A stretch of DNA of 64,000 nucleotides from Plazaster borealis. Lineage: Eukaryota > Echinodermata > Asteroidea > Forcipulatida > Labidiasteridae. The notes below the pieces were generated by a model, which was given only the letters and a program-made list of their open reading frames with translations, had not been told where the DNA came from and ran no database searches. Positions 1 through 12,621 of the stretch are shown piece after piece (positions within the stretch are counted from its first letter, which is position 1; each line of letters opens with the position of its first letter). The stretch lies in the NCBI GenBank assembly GCA_021014325.1, contig CM037470.1, positions 5,793,647 through 5,857,646 on the forward strand, given 5' to 3'. Position numbers and translations under genes: made by a program.

Positions 1-535
1 TAAGACCTTTTGGTCTAGATATTGCTCTAAGTTAAAGGACCTTTGGGTTTAGCTCTTGGTCTTAGTTTATGACCTTTGGGTCTAGATCTTGGTCTTACTT
101 AAGGACCTTTGAGTCTAGATCTTTGTCATACTTTAGGACCTTTGGGTCTAAATCTTGATCTTACTTTAAAGCCTTTGGGTCTAGATCTTGATCTTACTAT
201 AGGGCCTTTGGGTCTAGATCTTGGTCTTACTATAGGGCCTTTGGGTCTAGATCTTGATCTTACAATAGGGCCTTTGGGTTTAGATCTTGGTCTTACTATA
301 GGGCCTTTGGGTTTAGATCTTGGTCTTACAATAGGGCCTTTGGGTCTAGATCTTGGTCTTACTATCAGGCCTTTGGGTTTAGATCTTGGTCCTACTATAG
401 GGCCTTTGGGTCTAGATCTTGGGTCTTACTTTAGGACCTTTGGGTCTAGATCTTAGTCTTAGTTAAAGACCTTTTGGTCTAGATCTAGGTCTTAGTTAGG
501 GACTTTGGGGTCTAGATATTGGTCTCAGACCATTA
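1..535. repeat. 33-bp minisatellite
   Basis: About 16 imperfect copies of a 33-bp unit built around CCTTTGGGTCTAGATCTTGG. Because 33 is a multiple of three, one plus-strand frame stays open (109-456) and gives an 11-residue repeat (GPLGLDLGLTI). The outer copies are more diverged and contain stops, so this is noncoding tandem repeat and not a protein. The array runs off the left edge and lies within or just past the PPOX gene. Confidence 0.95.
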
Positions 536-640
536 GAGGTCTTGGTCCCTGGCTTCCATATCTCAATTGCATCACTGCTATAATGGGATAATGTAATTGC
601 AAAATTAGTACGGGGACTGGGTTGAGAGGATATGGCATAC

Positions 641-2664
641 CTCAGTCGGAAGATGTGACCCCTCAAACTCCAGATTAATAACAGCAACAGTGGCACTATT
701 TACATCTTGTAGATGGTGTGACAGCGGAGAGAGGTCAACAGGAAGCACCTCAGCCAGATCTGCATGAAGACATTTCATACAAATATCCTTTACTACTGTA
801 CCTCATACATATTCATGATCGAGAGCCACTGGTTCATTTACCATTACACGCCATATACCATTTTTGCTGTTGACCAAGGGCGTGCCAGTATTCATGCACA
901 GGTTAATGCGTAGTAGACTATCTATCGCATGTGCAAAAGTCACGCACAATACACACGCATAGTAGACTATTCAATGTGCAATAGTCTTCTACGCATGCGC
1001 TTTTATGAAGCATTGCCGGAATCGTCGCACAGGTGCTACACATGTGTAAAGTTGGCGGCACACATGATGCCGAACTACAAAAAGTATCAGGTATCGAACC
1101 ATTCAGTTGTGCATTCTTTTAATCTCATGGGGGGAGCAAGGGATAGGGCAAGAGTTTGGAACTGAGGAGGGTTGATTGTGTACAATGTAGATGCATTCAC
1201 CACATATAGACCTTGTAAGTGTTGCGCTGATAAGGTCACCATTAAGCTTCCAGGCACCTCTGAGCCATCAGCTATGGGAGATTAATGGGCTGCAATTTTG
1301 TGTGAATTTTGTTTTTGTCACATCACTTTTTTCAACCCCGAAAAAAATATTGGTGGAATGATTACATTTAAAACTAACAATGTAATAAATAAAAATTAAA
1401 TAAAACCTGGAAACTTGAGAGAAAATGAAGAAATAGTGGTCGACCTCCAACATCCGGCTCAAAATGTCAAACTGCGAATTTACACCGACTGTGTTGTGCA
1501 AACCGTGTCGACTGCACTAACAAACTGAAGTTAGATTATATTTTAAATCGGGATATAAGTGCTTCGTTACTTAGCGCGAAAACAGATCTCGTGTTGCATG
1601 GATTTTACGTGATGTTGTTTACAATTGTTTACAATTCACAATTTCTAAATTTAGCTTTTCGTTATTCAAACTATATTCAATGGGTGAAATTTATGAAAAA
1701 AACATCGTAATACAAGTTCTTTTCAAAAACAAATGCAACAATAAACGCTGTAGCTGCTATTCGAGGGCCCGGAAATCCAGATTCTCGCGAAAGCTTGTTT
1801 GCTCTTGAGGTCAAGTTACACAGTCTATTGCAGGACAGCATAGTTAATCTAACATTAAAAACCACAGTGGACGATATTGAATGGTCAGACAGTAGGAGGG
1901 TTGAGAACTTACTTTTTGCAGATATTGCACATATCAACCTGTCGGTCTCCCACACTGCATCTGAGGTGTGTACCCTGGCAATCTGAAATGGAGTAAATAG
2001 AACAATACAAAAGTAAACTAAAGCCCTCTTCACACGTCCTAGCTAATTCACAGGAAATAAAAACCCAGGAAAATCCTGGGGAATTTTAACCCCACCCCAC
2101 CCCAACCTACCCCATGTTCGTTTCACACTTAAAGCAATTTTCTTAGACAAAATGCAAAGATGCTAACCCCAGGGTTTTCTCGCTTAACCCTACTCCCAAG
2201 CAGGGGTAATTATTTCCCGGGAAATGGCTTTGTCCCAGGAGTTTCCAAGGGTTAGTAATTCAAGTGTGAAAAGGTCAAATAAATCTCCCAGGAATTTCCC
2301 AGAAAATTTGTGTAGTAGGAAAGGGGCCTAAAGGGTTGGTAAAGTATCAAAGCAAATTACTGCTTACCAGAATAAGGTTACCAGCTGTAAATACCATGTC
2401 ACATGCACCATCTGTGACTTGGTTTCACGCTCACTTTTGCTTAGCATAAAATGTTTACAGAATATGTTCTCCTTCATAAACAGCACTATAAAATTGGATC
2501 CTGGAAGCACACTGATTAAACAAATTTAAACCAGTGCCAACCTTCCAGGGAAATGTCTTCATCTGCAACACTTTTAAAGTGAAGAAAGTCTATGATTCTA
2601 GACAAACAAAACCGAAGGAATGGATTTATATTTTACCATCATTTTTAAGAATGCAGTTGACCCC

Positions 2665-2759
<95 letters not shown>

Positions 2760-5700
2760 TGGTTTATTGCTATCTATACAAGTACACAATAGAAATTGCC
2801 TTGGCTCTTGTGCATAAAATTACATGGAAATACAATAAATAGAAACAAAACAAAAGAAGAAAAAAATGCCAGAAGAATTTTGATGAGCAAATCTTTGAAC
2901 TGGTCTTCTGACTCGTGAAAGAGGAAGTTAAGGGGAAAACTGTTCCAATACCTTTTGATGTGTGGCATTTGGGTCCGGTATGAATTCAATCTTCGTGCAT
3001 GGCGCCTGTGTGTGAATGTCAGCTCCCTGCTCACTGACTACCTCATTAAGCCTTTGTGTCAAACGCTGTAGACCCCCTACAGCAATGACACAAAAATACC
3101 TCCATAACCCATTCCTTAAAGGCACTGAACACATTTGGTAATTGTCAAAGACCAGTATTCTCACTTGGTGTATCCCAACATATGCATAATATAACAAGCC
3201 TGTGAAAATTTGGGCTCAACTGGTCATTGAAGTAGCAAGAAAATAACGAAAGAAAAAACACCCTTGTTCTACAAATTTGTGTGCTTTCATATAGGAATAA
3301 AAGGCTTCTTGCAAGAAGTCTTTTATTATTTTAGTGAGAAATTACCTCTTTCTCAAAAACTACGATACTTCAGAGGAAGTCGTTTCTCACAATGTTTTAT
3401 ACTATGAACAGCTCTCCGTTGCTCGTTACCAAGTACCTTTTTATGCTAATATATATTTTGAGTAATTACCAAACGTGTACAGTGCCTTTACCACTTCACG
3501 TCGGATGTTGCGTTTAAAAGCAAAATTTACGGACAATTTTTTTTAATGCCCGAACAATTTCGAATTTACTTAACTTTTTGTTTTTGACACCTGGACAGCT
3601 GTAACTTTTTTCTATCTGGACTTTCTATTGCATAGCCTGCACTGACGGGCACCTACTGTGACAGGCTTCATTTCACCTGTACAAAGAGCGACAACAAGTT
3701 CTGGAAAACATGCCTTGTAAAATCCCTTTTCGTTGGGGATATTGCATAACCTCCGATTCCAGACCTTTGTCCTGTTGTTGCACAAATGTGGCATACAAGA
3801 TTGGACAGGCTGCCATCATTGTTCATCATTATATTCCAGCTGACCATTATCGGGTTCTCTGAATCACGTTGAGTGCCTACTCAATTTTGTCACACGACAA
3901 CGTCAAATCCAGAAGCTAATTATTAGAACCTTTGTTGTCTTTCCTTCGCATAGTCAGGGTTTTATGGTGGAAACAATATTGTCTCAAGAAAATGATTTAC
4001 TCAAGAAGCAACAAAAAGTTCAAAATAATTATACCGCAGGTGGGAACGGAAAATTCTTTTAAATACCGACGTGATGTGGTTAAAATATTTAACTTTATTA
4101 ATAATAGTAATAAACCACAACATTTACGGACTGACTGGGTTAATTTTAAATAATTTAGGGTTAAACAAAGAAAAATTTACAATAGTACGCCAGCACATTT
4201 CCGGAGGTCGCACTTCAAGTCCTGCTCTAGTAAATTTGTCTTTGTTCAACACTAAATTATTTCAAATTTACACAGTCAGTTTCTCTTGTGGTTTATTAAT
4301 TGATATTTGAAATAAAAAGTCATATCCCCTTTAGGTGATCCATCAAGATAAAAAAAAACCAACAAGCATGAACACAAAGGCCATTTGTTTCCTGAATTTT
4401 CTGTAGTTTTGTCCACACTCACCGCCAGTGGTTGGAAAGAGGAAGATTCAATTTTTCCAATGGTGATAAAAAAGAAGTATATTGTTGTTATGCAATCCTG
4501 TTAAAGGGATTGTATACGTTTGGTAATTGGAACCCACTTGTTTCAATCCTATGTAGTTGTAGATATACACCATAAAACTAACCTGTGAAAATGTCATTTC
4601 AAAAGGTGGTAGCGTTTTTGAGATATTGCAAAAAATCTGGAGCGGTTATGTCCAAGCAGGAAGAATAATCTGCGATTGGAATACACTATCTGAGTAACAG
4701 TTCTCAGATTCAAATTTTTGGGGATAAAAATTGATATCTTTTTCCATAACCGCGTTACTTCAAAGTGAAAAGTTTCTCAACGGGCATTATACTATCCAAA
4801 GCTGCTGTACTTCTTACCAAGTAAGTTTTTATTGCCATTAATTTTCAGAATAATTACTATAAAATGTGGTCAAATTTGTGGCAGATTACACTCAAAGGTG
4901 GGAATTGGAGCCAGAGTCCGCAGAAGTGAAAAAACCCGGAAACAAATCACTTTACCAACAGTAAATTGAGTGTTTAATAATTATAAAATACTTCTTTTTT
5001 TTACCTTTCAGCGACCAAACTGACCACTTCTCCGATTTGGCTCGTTGAACGAGATCAGAAGCTCCTACTGTTGAATCAGTACCTAAAATAAACAACAATA
5101 ACAACAACAATAATATCACATGGTTTTAGCGCTTCATCACAACCGACAGGCTCCTGTCTCAAAGCTTTCATTACTTTTATGACAGGTATGCAGAGCTATG
5201 TTTTGAACCATATCTGTCAGACTGATACAGTATATGGATTTTGTTCCAACTTTAGAATTGTCCCTACTGTAGTTGGTACCCGCCCCATCTTGAGCGTTTA
5301 CAGTTGGGATGGCCCAACTGTAGCTGGGTTCCAGAGTTAGAAAATATTAGAATCCCTTCATGTTCGTTTAACAGAAGATCATTTGCAAGGATTAGCCGAC
5401 GATGAATGGCAAATTAATCACCATCCTACATCTGTGATCTCGTCCAGGCGTATCTTGGTACCCGCCCCAACTTGTGTGTTTACAGTTGGAATTGCCGAAC
5501 TGTAGCTGGGTTCCAGAGTTAGAAAATATTAGAATCCCTTCATGTTCGTTTAACAGAAGATCATCTGCCAGGATCAGCCAACGATGAATGGCAAATCACC
5601 ATCCTACATCTGTGATCTCGTCCAGCCGTATCTTCCAGCTCGTGAAAATCTACGCTCAGCAGCTGACAAACTCCTCCTTGTGGTGTCTGTGGAATATGCT

Positions 5701-8700
5701 GTGACTAATTCATGGGGACCCCGTTCTTTTCAGGTAGCTGCAGGGAAGGTCTGGAATGGTCTATACCACATTCAATCAGAGCCATCCAGACAACAGACAT
5801 TTTCAACACAGCCTTGAAGACAAATCTTTTTAATGAACATTTCACCTAATTTCCATAGAGATTTTGGATTACTGTTCAATCTGCTGTTGTTTTTATGCAG
5901 CACCCCTGTTTCACCTTTTCTTGCTTTTGCACCATTGGAAGACATCCACGGAGGAAATTTATTATTGGAGCAATAGAATAAGCTCTTTTGTGGATACTGG
6001 CGCAAAAGAAGACGTCATTATTATTTACCCATACCGCATATTTTTTCACTTAATGTGCATGTGTAACAAAAACAGGGCTCGAATTTGACACTGGACCGCA
6101 GGCCCGAGGCCAGTGATTTTAGCCCCGGGCCAGTAAACTCATGACCGGACAAGTCCGGCAGTCTTGTGTTTTTCAATTGATTAATTATACCTCACTGTGT
6201 AATATCTTTAACAGAAAGAAATGCTGTTCAAATGTTGACCTTGAGTCTGGTAAATACAAGTCCGTTGAGTATCAAAATATACTTACCCACAACTTGCACA
6301 AGACAAATGAGATAAATCTTGGCTTAGTGCTTGTTCAAATGAAATTAATTTACATGTTTAACTTTGTAGAAAGTTCTTTCTCATTAAGAGTCTGGTCTTG
6401 TAAAATAAATTCTGGTCCAGTAAACATTTTGAGCTACAAGTCCTGCGGTCTTGTGGAATTTTCCCCCAAATTCGAGCCCTGAAAAATATCCCAAAATAAA
6501 GTTTCTTTCCAACAGACCCTCTTTTTTCCAGCATGTTACAGGAATTAAAAAGATTCTTTTTGTAAGGCCCTACTCCCCATACTTCTTAGATGCGATCAAG
6601 CTAAATGCATCATTTGTCAGAAATATCAGTATGGAGAAGGGCAATTCCACACTAATGGGCCAAAAGATAACTTTGTAAGATAGGCATGTGAGAGCGAGAC
6701 AAAAGTAACTGCTTTGTTACAGTCTTTTCCTTTACATTTTAAATCTGTTTATGATTGTTCCTAGTAAGAAAAGAAAAAAACACCTTGGTGACCTCTAGGA
6801 ATTACAAGGTCATTTGAAATGTGTTACGTATGTAACAAAGACAGACATATGGCCTGGAAAGTTAAGACAGAATTTGAAAACAATTACAAAATATTGTGTT
6901 AGTAACTTTCCTGACTCTTAAAGATTGTAAGCAATGAAACTGAGATGTTGCTGTGGGTATTAAGGCAATAAAAATGGGAAATAAGTCACGTACGAACAAT
7001 GGACAGACACTTTTGTGACAAAATTCTGTCCTTGTTTGTACGTAGACATTCGTTTTTAAAACTTAAATTTCTTAAATAGCCAGGGAAGAAAATTTCTTAA
7101 TTTTGGCTGGTAACTATCCCTAAGGGTCTGTAGAATTGGTATCTGGACAACATTGGGCAATACATTTATTTTAGTATAACTTCTATCAAATGATAACCAA
7201 AATGTCTGTCCTTGTTACGTACGTATAAATCTTGAAGACTTATCCTTCCAGTTTCTTAAATACTCGGTCATTTACCTTCTTTTTTTGTTAACCACAATCC
7301 TAATGTGCTTCTGAATGTACACAGACAAAAATACATGACAACGTAGTTCATTTTGTTACTACTATCCAACATTCCCCTCCCGTGTCACACTTTTGTGCCC
7401 ATTAGTGTGGAATTGCCCAGAAACAAGCCATAACAGGCCAACAGGGGTGAAATTGTCAAAAATATTGTTTTGTAAATTTAAATGCCAAAATATATCTTGT
7501 TTTATATTGGCAACTTCCTTCCTGATAAATAACATCAAAAAGGGGTTACAATTAGCATTGAAAGAAAATGTGCCGATGTAGTTTCAATAAACAACTCAAC
7601 TTTTCTCAGTTTTATTCTCTCGCATCTCTTGGAGTTTCTACTTTCACAACTTTTGAACCAAAGGTGGTTACCAACAGGGGGGTTTTAACAGTATTAAAGC
7701 ATAGATTATGCTCTATTCAAATGTCTTTAAAAAAAAAAAAAACTATTTGCTTGATCGCATCACATAAAAAATATTGTACTCACTTGCTGGTCCAAGTAGA
7801 CCCCCTAGGATGACTGAGCTGTACTTTCTTTCAAAATTAAACAGTGGAGGGAAACAGGAGCGGACACTTAACTCTGTCAATTTCCCAGCAAAGATTCCTC
7901 GACAAAATGGGTCCAACAGATTCTCCGTAATCTGAGAAAATAAATTGTTGGATTTAATCACCCAGGGCATGATTTCAACATAAACTTATTGCTGAAAAGA
8001 TCGGACACATGATAATCAGCAGGGGAACCAACCTTAAAAAAATAATAAAACAATTTCATTGAAGTATTTTCATATTTTCAACTTTTCAATCCAAAAAGGC
8101 ATCAGGGATTTTCAGAAAAGATAGTACAAGGACAAATTGTTAATGGAAAGATTGTGAGTGGAAAATTTGAAAATGGAAAGATTGTAAATGAAAGATTGTA
8201 AATCGACAAATTGAAAATGGAAAAGATTGGAAATGGAACAATGGTAAATGCAAAGATTGTAAATGAAAATATGGAAAATGGAAAAGATTTGAAATGGTAA
8301 GATTGTAAACGGAAAAATGGAAAAATGGAAAGATTGTAAATGGAAAAGACTGGAAATGGAAAGATTGTAAATGGAAAAAATAATGGTAAATGAAAAGATT
8401 GTAAATGGAAAAATGGTAAATGGAAAGATTGTAAATGGAAAAATGGTAAATGGAAAGACTGTAATGAAAAAATAGTATTTAAATCATAAACTACGAGCCA
8501 TACCCCTTTTCCAAATCGTCGCATGCCAAACTCATACATAGTCTCATCCTCGGCCTTTGACCTTCTGACAAGCAGCTCTCTGGCAAGGTCAAAGGCCAAT
8601 GGCCTGGAGAAAGGCTCCTGTCTCCTAAGCAGTGTCCCAAGGCTTGAGGGGAATTGATGAAGTTTACCACGTGTGTAGACGAAGCGTCGCTGAGCGGCAG

Positions 8701-11310
8701 GATGGGAATGGAGAACAGATACAACCTCATCTGTAAGTCCCAGCGTTGATGCCTGTGTTTTAGATCAGTTTCAAGTTAAAATATCGTGAATTTAACCCCA
8801 TGCCTCTGCATTCACCAAACTCCCAGGGGTGTTTTTGAAGCACACTCTTGCCCAGTGAAAGTTGTATGGAAAGCCTACTGGAGAAGACATATTTTTTTAG
8901 GTTAAATAATGCCCCCTCAAAAACACTTAATAATAATAATAACACCGAAGTGCTGAATAGCGCAGGTATTTACCAATAAGGTAATCAAGAAGCTTGAACA
9001 AAGAGAAACATTTAAGACATGGTTTTGAGATTTTCAAATTATGAGAACGATTTATGTAGCACCTCATTAACGGTTTACAAGGTGCTGCGGTGCATTCAGC
9101 AGCCGCTGCCAGAAACACTATCAGGGCAAACCCCTTCTTTTAGCGATAAGTGTAACTGGATTCTTTTACGAACATTACACAACACACAGGACCTACGGTT
9201 TTAGGTCCAATCCCAAAGAAAGCAATAATAGTTAAGTGTCTTGCTTGAAAAGGACACAAGTGTCAAGACTGGGACTTAAACCCACACTCTGCTGATAAAA
9301 ACACCAGAGCTTGAGTCCAGTGCTCGTCATTCACCGCTCCGCCACAACACACCACTTAATCTTACATTCTTAAAAATAATCTTTAAATATTTTAATTCAC
9401 AAACATAATAAATAAACCCAAAAAAAGTGTGATTCTCTGTTCTTGAAAGGACAAGGCAGTATTTCATTGATAAAGGGTACCTCTATGGGTGAATATGCAC
9501 CAAGGCCCTTGACCAGGGGCATGAAGGCAAATTGTCCTCGCTGCCTCTATAAAAAAGTATCAGTTTATTTTAAATAAATAGCAGAGACAAAACTTTTAAA
9601 ATCGGATCAAAATAATAACAACAACGAATTCGGCCTTACCAGATTTAATGAGTTTTTCCCCACGATCCCCACTGGCCTCATGCTTCTGGGGCCTGCTTCA
9701 TGAATACTGCCCTCGTCGGTTTGTGTTGTGTGCAACCAGCCGCCGAGATGAGATGAAGCTTCGAGTAACACAATCTATAATTCAGATAAGTTTAGTCACA
9801 TTAACCAGCTTCAAGTCGGTGTTCTGAAAGATTTTGCAGAACTTTTTGGAGACTCTTCTTTAGTAGTCATCTTCCTACGAAAATATCACCGCCACAATGA
9901 ACCCTTGACTTGACAACTTTTTCTTTGTTCAACCCAAAATTATCTAAAATTACCCAATCAGTTTTCCTTGTGGTTTATTACTATTATAAGGTCAAATATT
10001 TTAACCACTTCACGTTGGTATCTTTAACAATTTTCTGTGCCCACCCACGGTATTTTTTTTCAGTACTTTTTGGAGCTTCTGGAGTAGGCCTAATTGTTTT
10101 CCTTTGAGAATATTGTTACCGCCCACAATGAAACCCTGACTTGACAAAGGAAAGACAACAAAGGTTCTTATTTTGATGTTGTAGTGTGAGAAAAATTGAG
10201 GAGGCACTCACTGTGATTCGCAGAACCTCGGCCGTGAGCCGAATACCAATTGGTGGCATCCTGTCCATTCTTGGAAGTTGTATTGTATGCCACATTTGTC
10301 AACAAACAACTGGACTGAAAGTGGGGGTTACACAATAACCCCTGGAAAAGGGATATTATGAGGCATGTTTTCCAGTACCTGGTGTTCCTCTTTAAACAGG
10401 TAAAGCAAACGCTACACAATTGAAAGTCCTGGTGAATATTTCAGTCAGAGGGAGCTCTGAAAGTGGTTCCAGTGGTAAAATAAAACGTCCACCGTAGGCA
10501 AGTCCAGAAAAGAATTGGCCTCTATACACGTCATTCGACGTAAAGTGGTTTTAAAATCAGATGATGTCTACAATTACAAAGTACAGACTTTTTCTCTTGC
10601 GACTGCAAGACCAAAATGATATTGAGGAGCTTATTTTGTTACATGGTTCAACTTCAAAATTACATCAAGGCTACTTGTGTATTCAACCTCCACTATTTCT
10701 CTGTCAAAAATCTTAAGTTTTGTTAGTCTGTTTGTTTGGTATTAACACCACACCAATTTTTAAAGCAGACAATGAAAAAAGTACCATTCCAATGCCAGTT
10801 TTAGACAGGGAGGAAAACCCCAAATAGGGAAAACCTACACAGTCAGCTGAGGTAGGGATAGCCCCACTCTTGTGATGGCCAATTCGCCTTGACCACAAGA
10901 GTGGAGTATAAGCAGCCAAGGTGGGACTGAAAACCCAATCCACATGCAAGGCTCCAGTTCGGGAATCAACTGGGCCTGGGGTCCACACAGACAGAGGTGA
11001 AAAGGCAGGGAAGAAATCACTTAGCCAACCACTAGCTCCTGAAAGACTTGGTCGGACTCAAAAACACAAAACATATTATTCGAGATCCTCTTTTCCTCAG
11101 TCTGGGGGAATCCTTGCTGCAAATAGTGCATGATTGGAATGGATGGAAGTTAATTACCTTCTTTTTACTGCTTGGTTTTTCTGGAGTGGATTCTTTATGG
11201 TTTCCGGTATCAGCAGCAGCCAGCAAACGTTGCAGGTAGAATACGCCTGACAAACCACTTACTCCCCCTCCTAGCACCAGAAAGTCAACTTTTCCACCTC
11301 GAAGTGCCAT
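641..11310 (-). CDS. PPOX: Protoporphyrinogen oxidase, eight exons, 3' end outside the window
   Basis: FAD enzyme of the inner mitochondrial membrane that oxidises protoporphyrinogen IX to protoporphyrin IX, the step before iron insertion in heme synthesis. Exons in transcript order: 11310-11158, 9774-9640, 8752-8504, 7931-7784, 5082-5005, 3076-2952, 1982-1913, 759-641; every junction is GT..AG and phases agree (0,0,0,1,1,0,1,0), giving 359 codons. Family signs: N-terminal dinucleotide-binding motif VLGGGVSGL (residues 12-20); LEASSHLGGW then EAGPRSMRPVG in exon 2; FCRGIFAG and SVRSCFPPLF in exon 4; KWSVWSLKGGLQRL across exons 5-6; ATVAVINLEFEGSHLP in exon 8. Human PPOX has 477 residues, so about 115 C-terminal residues are missing off the left edge. 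Oddity: a Lys/Ser-rich stretch of about 20 residues (31-51) ends exon 1, between the first helix and second strand of the FAD fold, longer than in human. Introns hold SINEs, foldbacks and a minisatellite. Confidence 0.94.
2666..2758. repeat. (TGAT)n microsatellite
   Basis: About 23 nearly perfect copies of the tetramer TGAT in a PPOX intron. The minus-strand open frame through it reads only NQSI repeats. Confidence 0.97.
3116..3490. mobile_element. TTAA-flanked foldback MITE (AGGCACTG type)
   Basis: Starts TTAA-AGGCACTGAAC and ends GTGTACAGTGCCT-TTAC, with long inverted arms (TTTGGTAATTGTCAAAG near the left end, TAATTACCAAACGTGTAC near the right). The interior holds an inverted pair around TTCTTGCAAGAAG. 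A close relative lies at 39825-40193. Sits in the PPOX intron just upstream of exon 6. Confidence 0.8.
4186..4330 (+). mobile_element. SINE fragment (GATAGCTCAG tRNA type), 3' part
   Basis: Matches the 3' half of the SINEs at 33985-34290 and 46097-46400: CCGGAGGTCGC box B region, then TTTGTTCAAC, then the shared tail CAGTCAGTTTCTCTTGTGG and TGAAATAAAAAGTC. The 5' half is missing or diverged. Confidence 0.7.
4501..4872. mobile_element. TTAA-flanked foldback MITE (AGGGATTGTATACG type)
   Basis: Begins TTAA-AGGGATTGTATACG followed by TTTGGTAATTGG. The right part (AAGTAAGTTTTTATTGCCAT...TAATTACTA) is inverted relative to the left part of the copy at 12622-12975. The right terminus is eroded. A short fragment of the same left end lies at 45676-45740. 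Confidence 0.65.
5275..5850 (+). mobile_element. Non-LTR retrotransposon 3' fragment with internal duplication
   Basis: Positions 5584-5817 encode a reverse-transcriptase C-terminal tail (SPSYICDLVQPYLPAR, then WGPRSFQVAAGKVWNGL), the usual end of CR1/L2-like LINE ORF2 proteins. Just upstream a segment of about 182 bp is duplicated in tandem (5275-5456 and 5457-5636) and includes the start of this tail, so the insertion was rearranged after arrival. The rest of the ORF is absent. Confidence 0.8.
6073..6481. mobile_element. MITE with CAGGGCTCGAATTT termini
   Basis: Terminal inverted repeats CAGGGCTCGAATTTG and CAAATTCGAGCCCTG bound a 409-bp element; subterminal GGACCGCAGGCCCGAGG and TCCTGCGGTC parts are also inverted. 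Two further copies are at 53374-53717 and 63054-63416, both in DNAAF8 introns. No coding capacity. Confidence 0.85.
8125..8470. repeat. Degenerate AAATGGAAAGATTGT minisatellite
   Basis: Purine-rich imperfect repeats built from AAATGGAAAGATTGT and AAATGGTAAATGG, directly after PPOX exon 3 in transcript order. The minus strand reads through as a Phe/Pro-rich open frame that is only the repeat fused to the exon. Confidence 0.85.
8940..9350 (-). mobile_element. tRNA-Leu-type SINE
   Basis: Reverse-oriented copy: on the minus strand it begins with a tRNA-like head (GGCGGAGCGGTGAATGACGA, diverged), CTCAAGCTCTGGTG anticodon arm and CACACTCTGCTGAT variable arm, and ends with GCACCTTGTAAACCG. Other copies at 38932-39290, 41868-42172, 48365-48655 and 62605-62902. 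Inserted in the PPOX intron between exons 2 and 3. Confidence 0.85.
9915..10000 (+). mobile_element. SINE tail fragment
   Basis: Carries only the 3' part of the GATAGCTCAG-type SINE: TTTGTTCAACCCAAAATTAT, then ACCCAATCAGTTTTCCTTGT and GGTTTATTACT. Confidence 0.6.
10800..11045 (-). mobile_element. GGATTGGGTTTTCA-type SINE, diverged
   Basis: Reverse-oriented relative of the elements at 35910-36300 and 41040-41525: GAGGAAAACCCCAAATAGGG, CACAGTCAG, and GACTGAAAACCCAATCCACA are the shared blocks. It lies in PPOX intron 1. Confidence 0.65.
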
Positions 11311-12621
11311 TATTTTCGAATTCTACAGTACAACGACGACAACTGGGTGAGGATATTAATTTGTAAACATTGTCATTACTTCCGTGCATTCTCTCCACCA
11401 CACAGACATTATATACAATATACCTCGAGCAGTGTGTCATCAGCGTTCGTGGATGATAGCGCCCTCTCGTTCGAAATCTTTTGACAAAATTCAACAAGAG
11501 AAGCTCGTTCACTACTAAGACTACGTGGGGAAAAGCAAGTAGGCTACTGCAGCCCCCTTGATGAAAGTAGGCCTACGGGGGGGGGTGCACATGATTGGTA
11601 AGTTTCGATATGCATTGATTAGTTTTAATCTAAAACTCTTTACGTCAGTTTGAGGCCTCCTCAATAAACCACTCCCCTTGCTGATTTTGATTGCGGTAAA
11701 GTAGGCCTGCTAATGAACACGCTGGAATTCCAGACTAAATTTATTTAGGCGTTCAATTTCTCTTTTTTTGATGTAGGCCTATCGTAATTTGTTGTTTGTT
11801 ATAATGACAGTGTTATACAGCAGTACTGTTATATAGACGGATGGGAATTCTCTACTCTTCCAAACCCAATGTTTTGTTTTCCTTTCTCCGCTACATTCTA
11901 TGGTTGACGTCTAATTTGATTTGCCCCTCCCCGAACTCCATCTGTTTTGCTTCGCCCCTCAATTGCCTGCACCCGCGTGCCGTGTTTAGGCTATAAATTA
12001 TACAAACTTCAAAGTAATTAATTGTGTTTCAAAAAGACCGGGAAACTTGCTGTGTTTAGGCCTACAACTTCGATCGTCTCTGCACTCTAGCATAATAATA
12101 ATTTATTTATATGAACAATTATTCTTCTCATTTACAACAGGTTGTCTGACAGTGTAAGAGCCAGCCCCTTCTTTTTTTCTCTGGAGGAGGCCATGCCAGG
12201 GCCGAGGTAAAATCATTATTGCACGTAAGTTATTATTAATAGTTTTAACAATTTGCGAATTCTACCTGAAGTATCGGTCTATATAGGAAAACAATTAACG
12301 GAATGGGAGCCACAACTCTAGTTTACCAAGTTCTTAGTTTACGTTGGATAGGGTTTTAAAAACAATGGATTATAGGCCAACATGCAGTAAGCTTTTTTTC
12401 TGACAGTCGTTTATAATTCTGGATCGCTTGTTGTGTTACTAAATCTCTAGTTTTTTGGTTTTTTGGGTGTTTTTTTTGGGGGGGGGGGTTTGGGGGGCGC
12501 TAATGGGCTTTCGTAGCGGAAACAGCAAACATACCAACATAATTTATTGTAGACTTCTGTGCGTTCTTGTCCGTCCCACACCAAGGCAAATCTTCATGGA
12601 TGTTCAAATAAATTTACTGGG

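Noticed and set aside
109..456. 115-codon Leu/Gly-rich open frame, as a leucine-rich protein
   Set aside because: It is a 33-bp minisatellite read in its open frame; there is no unique sequence, and outer units have stops.
2598..2789. Gln/Asn/Ser/Ile repeat protein on the minus strand
   Set aside because: It is only translation of the TGAT microsatellite.
3612..3794. Cys-containing minus-strand frame as a transposase zinc-finger tail
   Set aside because: The sequence recurs, diverged, near 10210-10420 (GGAAAACATGCCT, CAAATGTGGCATACAA), so it is a dispersed repeat, but the Cys/His spacing does not fit a known domain.
8102..8599. 165-codon minus-strand frame with Phe/Pro repeats as one protein
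   Set aside because: Its first 33 codons are PPOX exon 3 (donor at 8503-8502); the rest is intronic purine-rich minisatellite.
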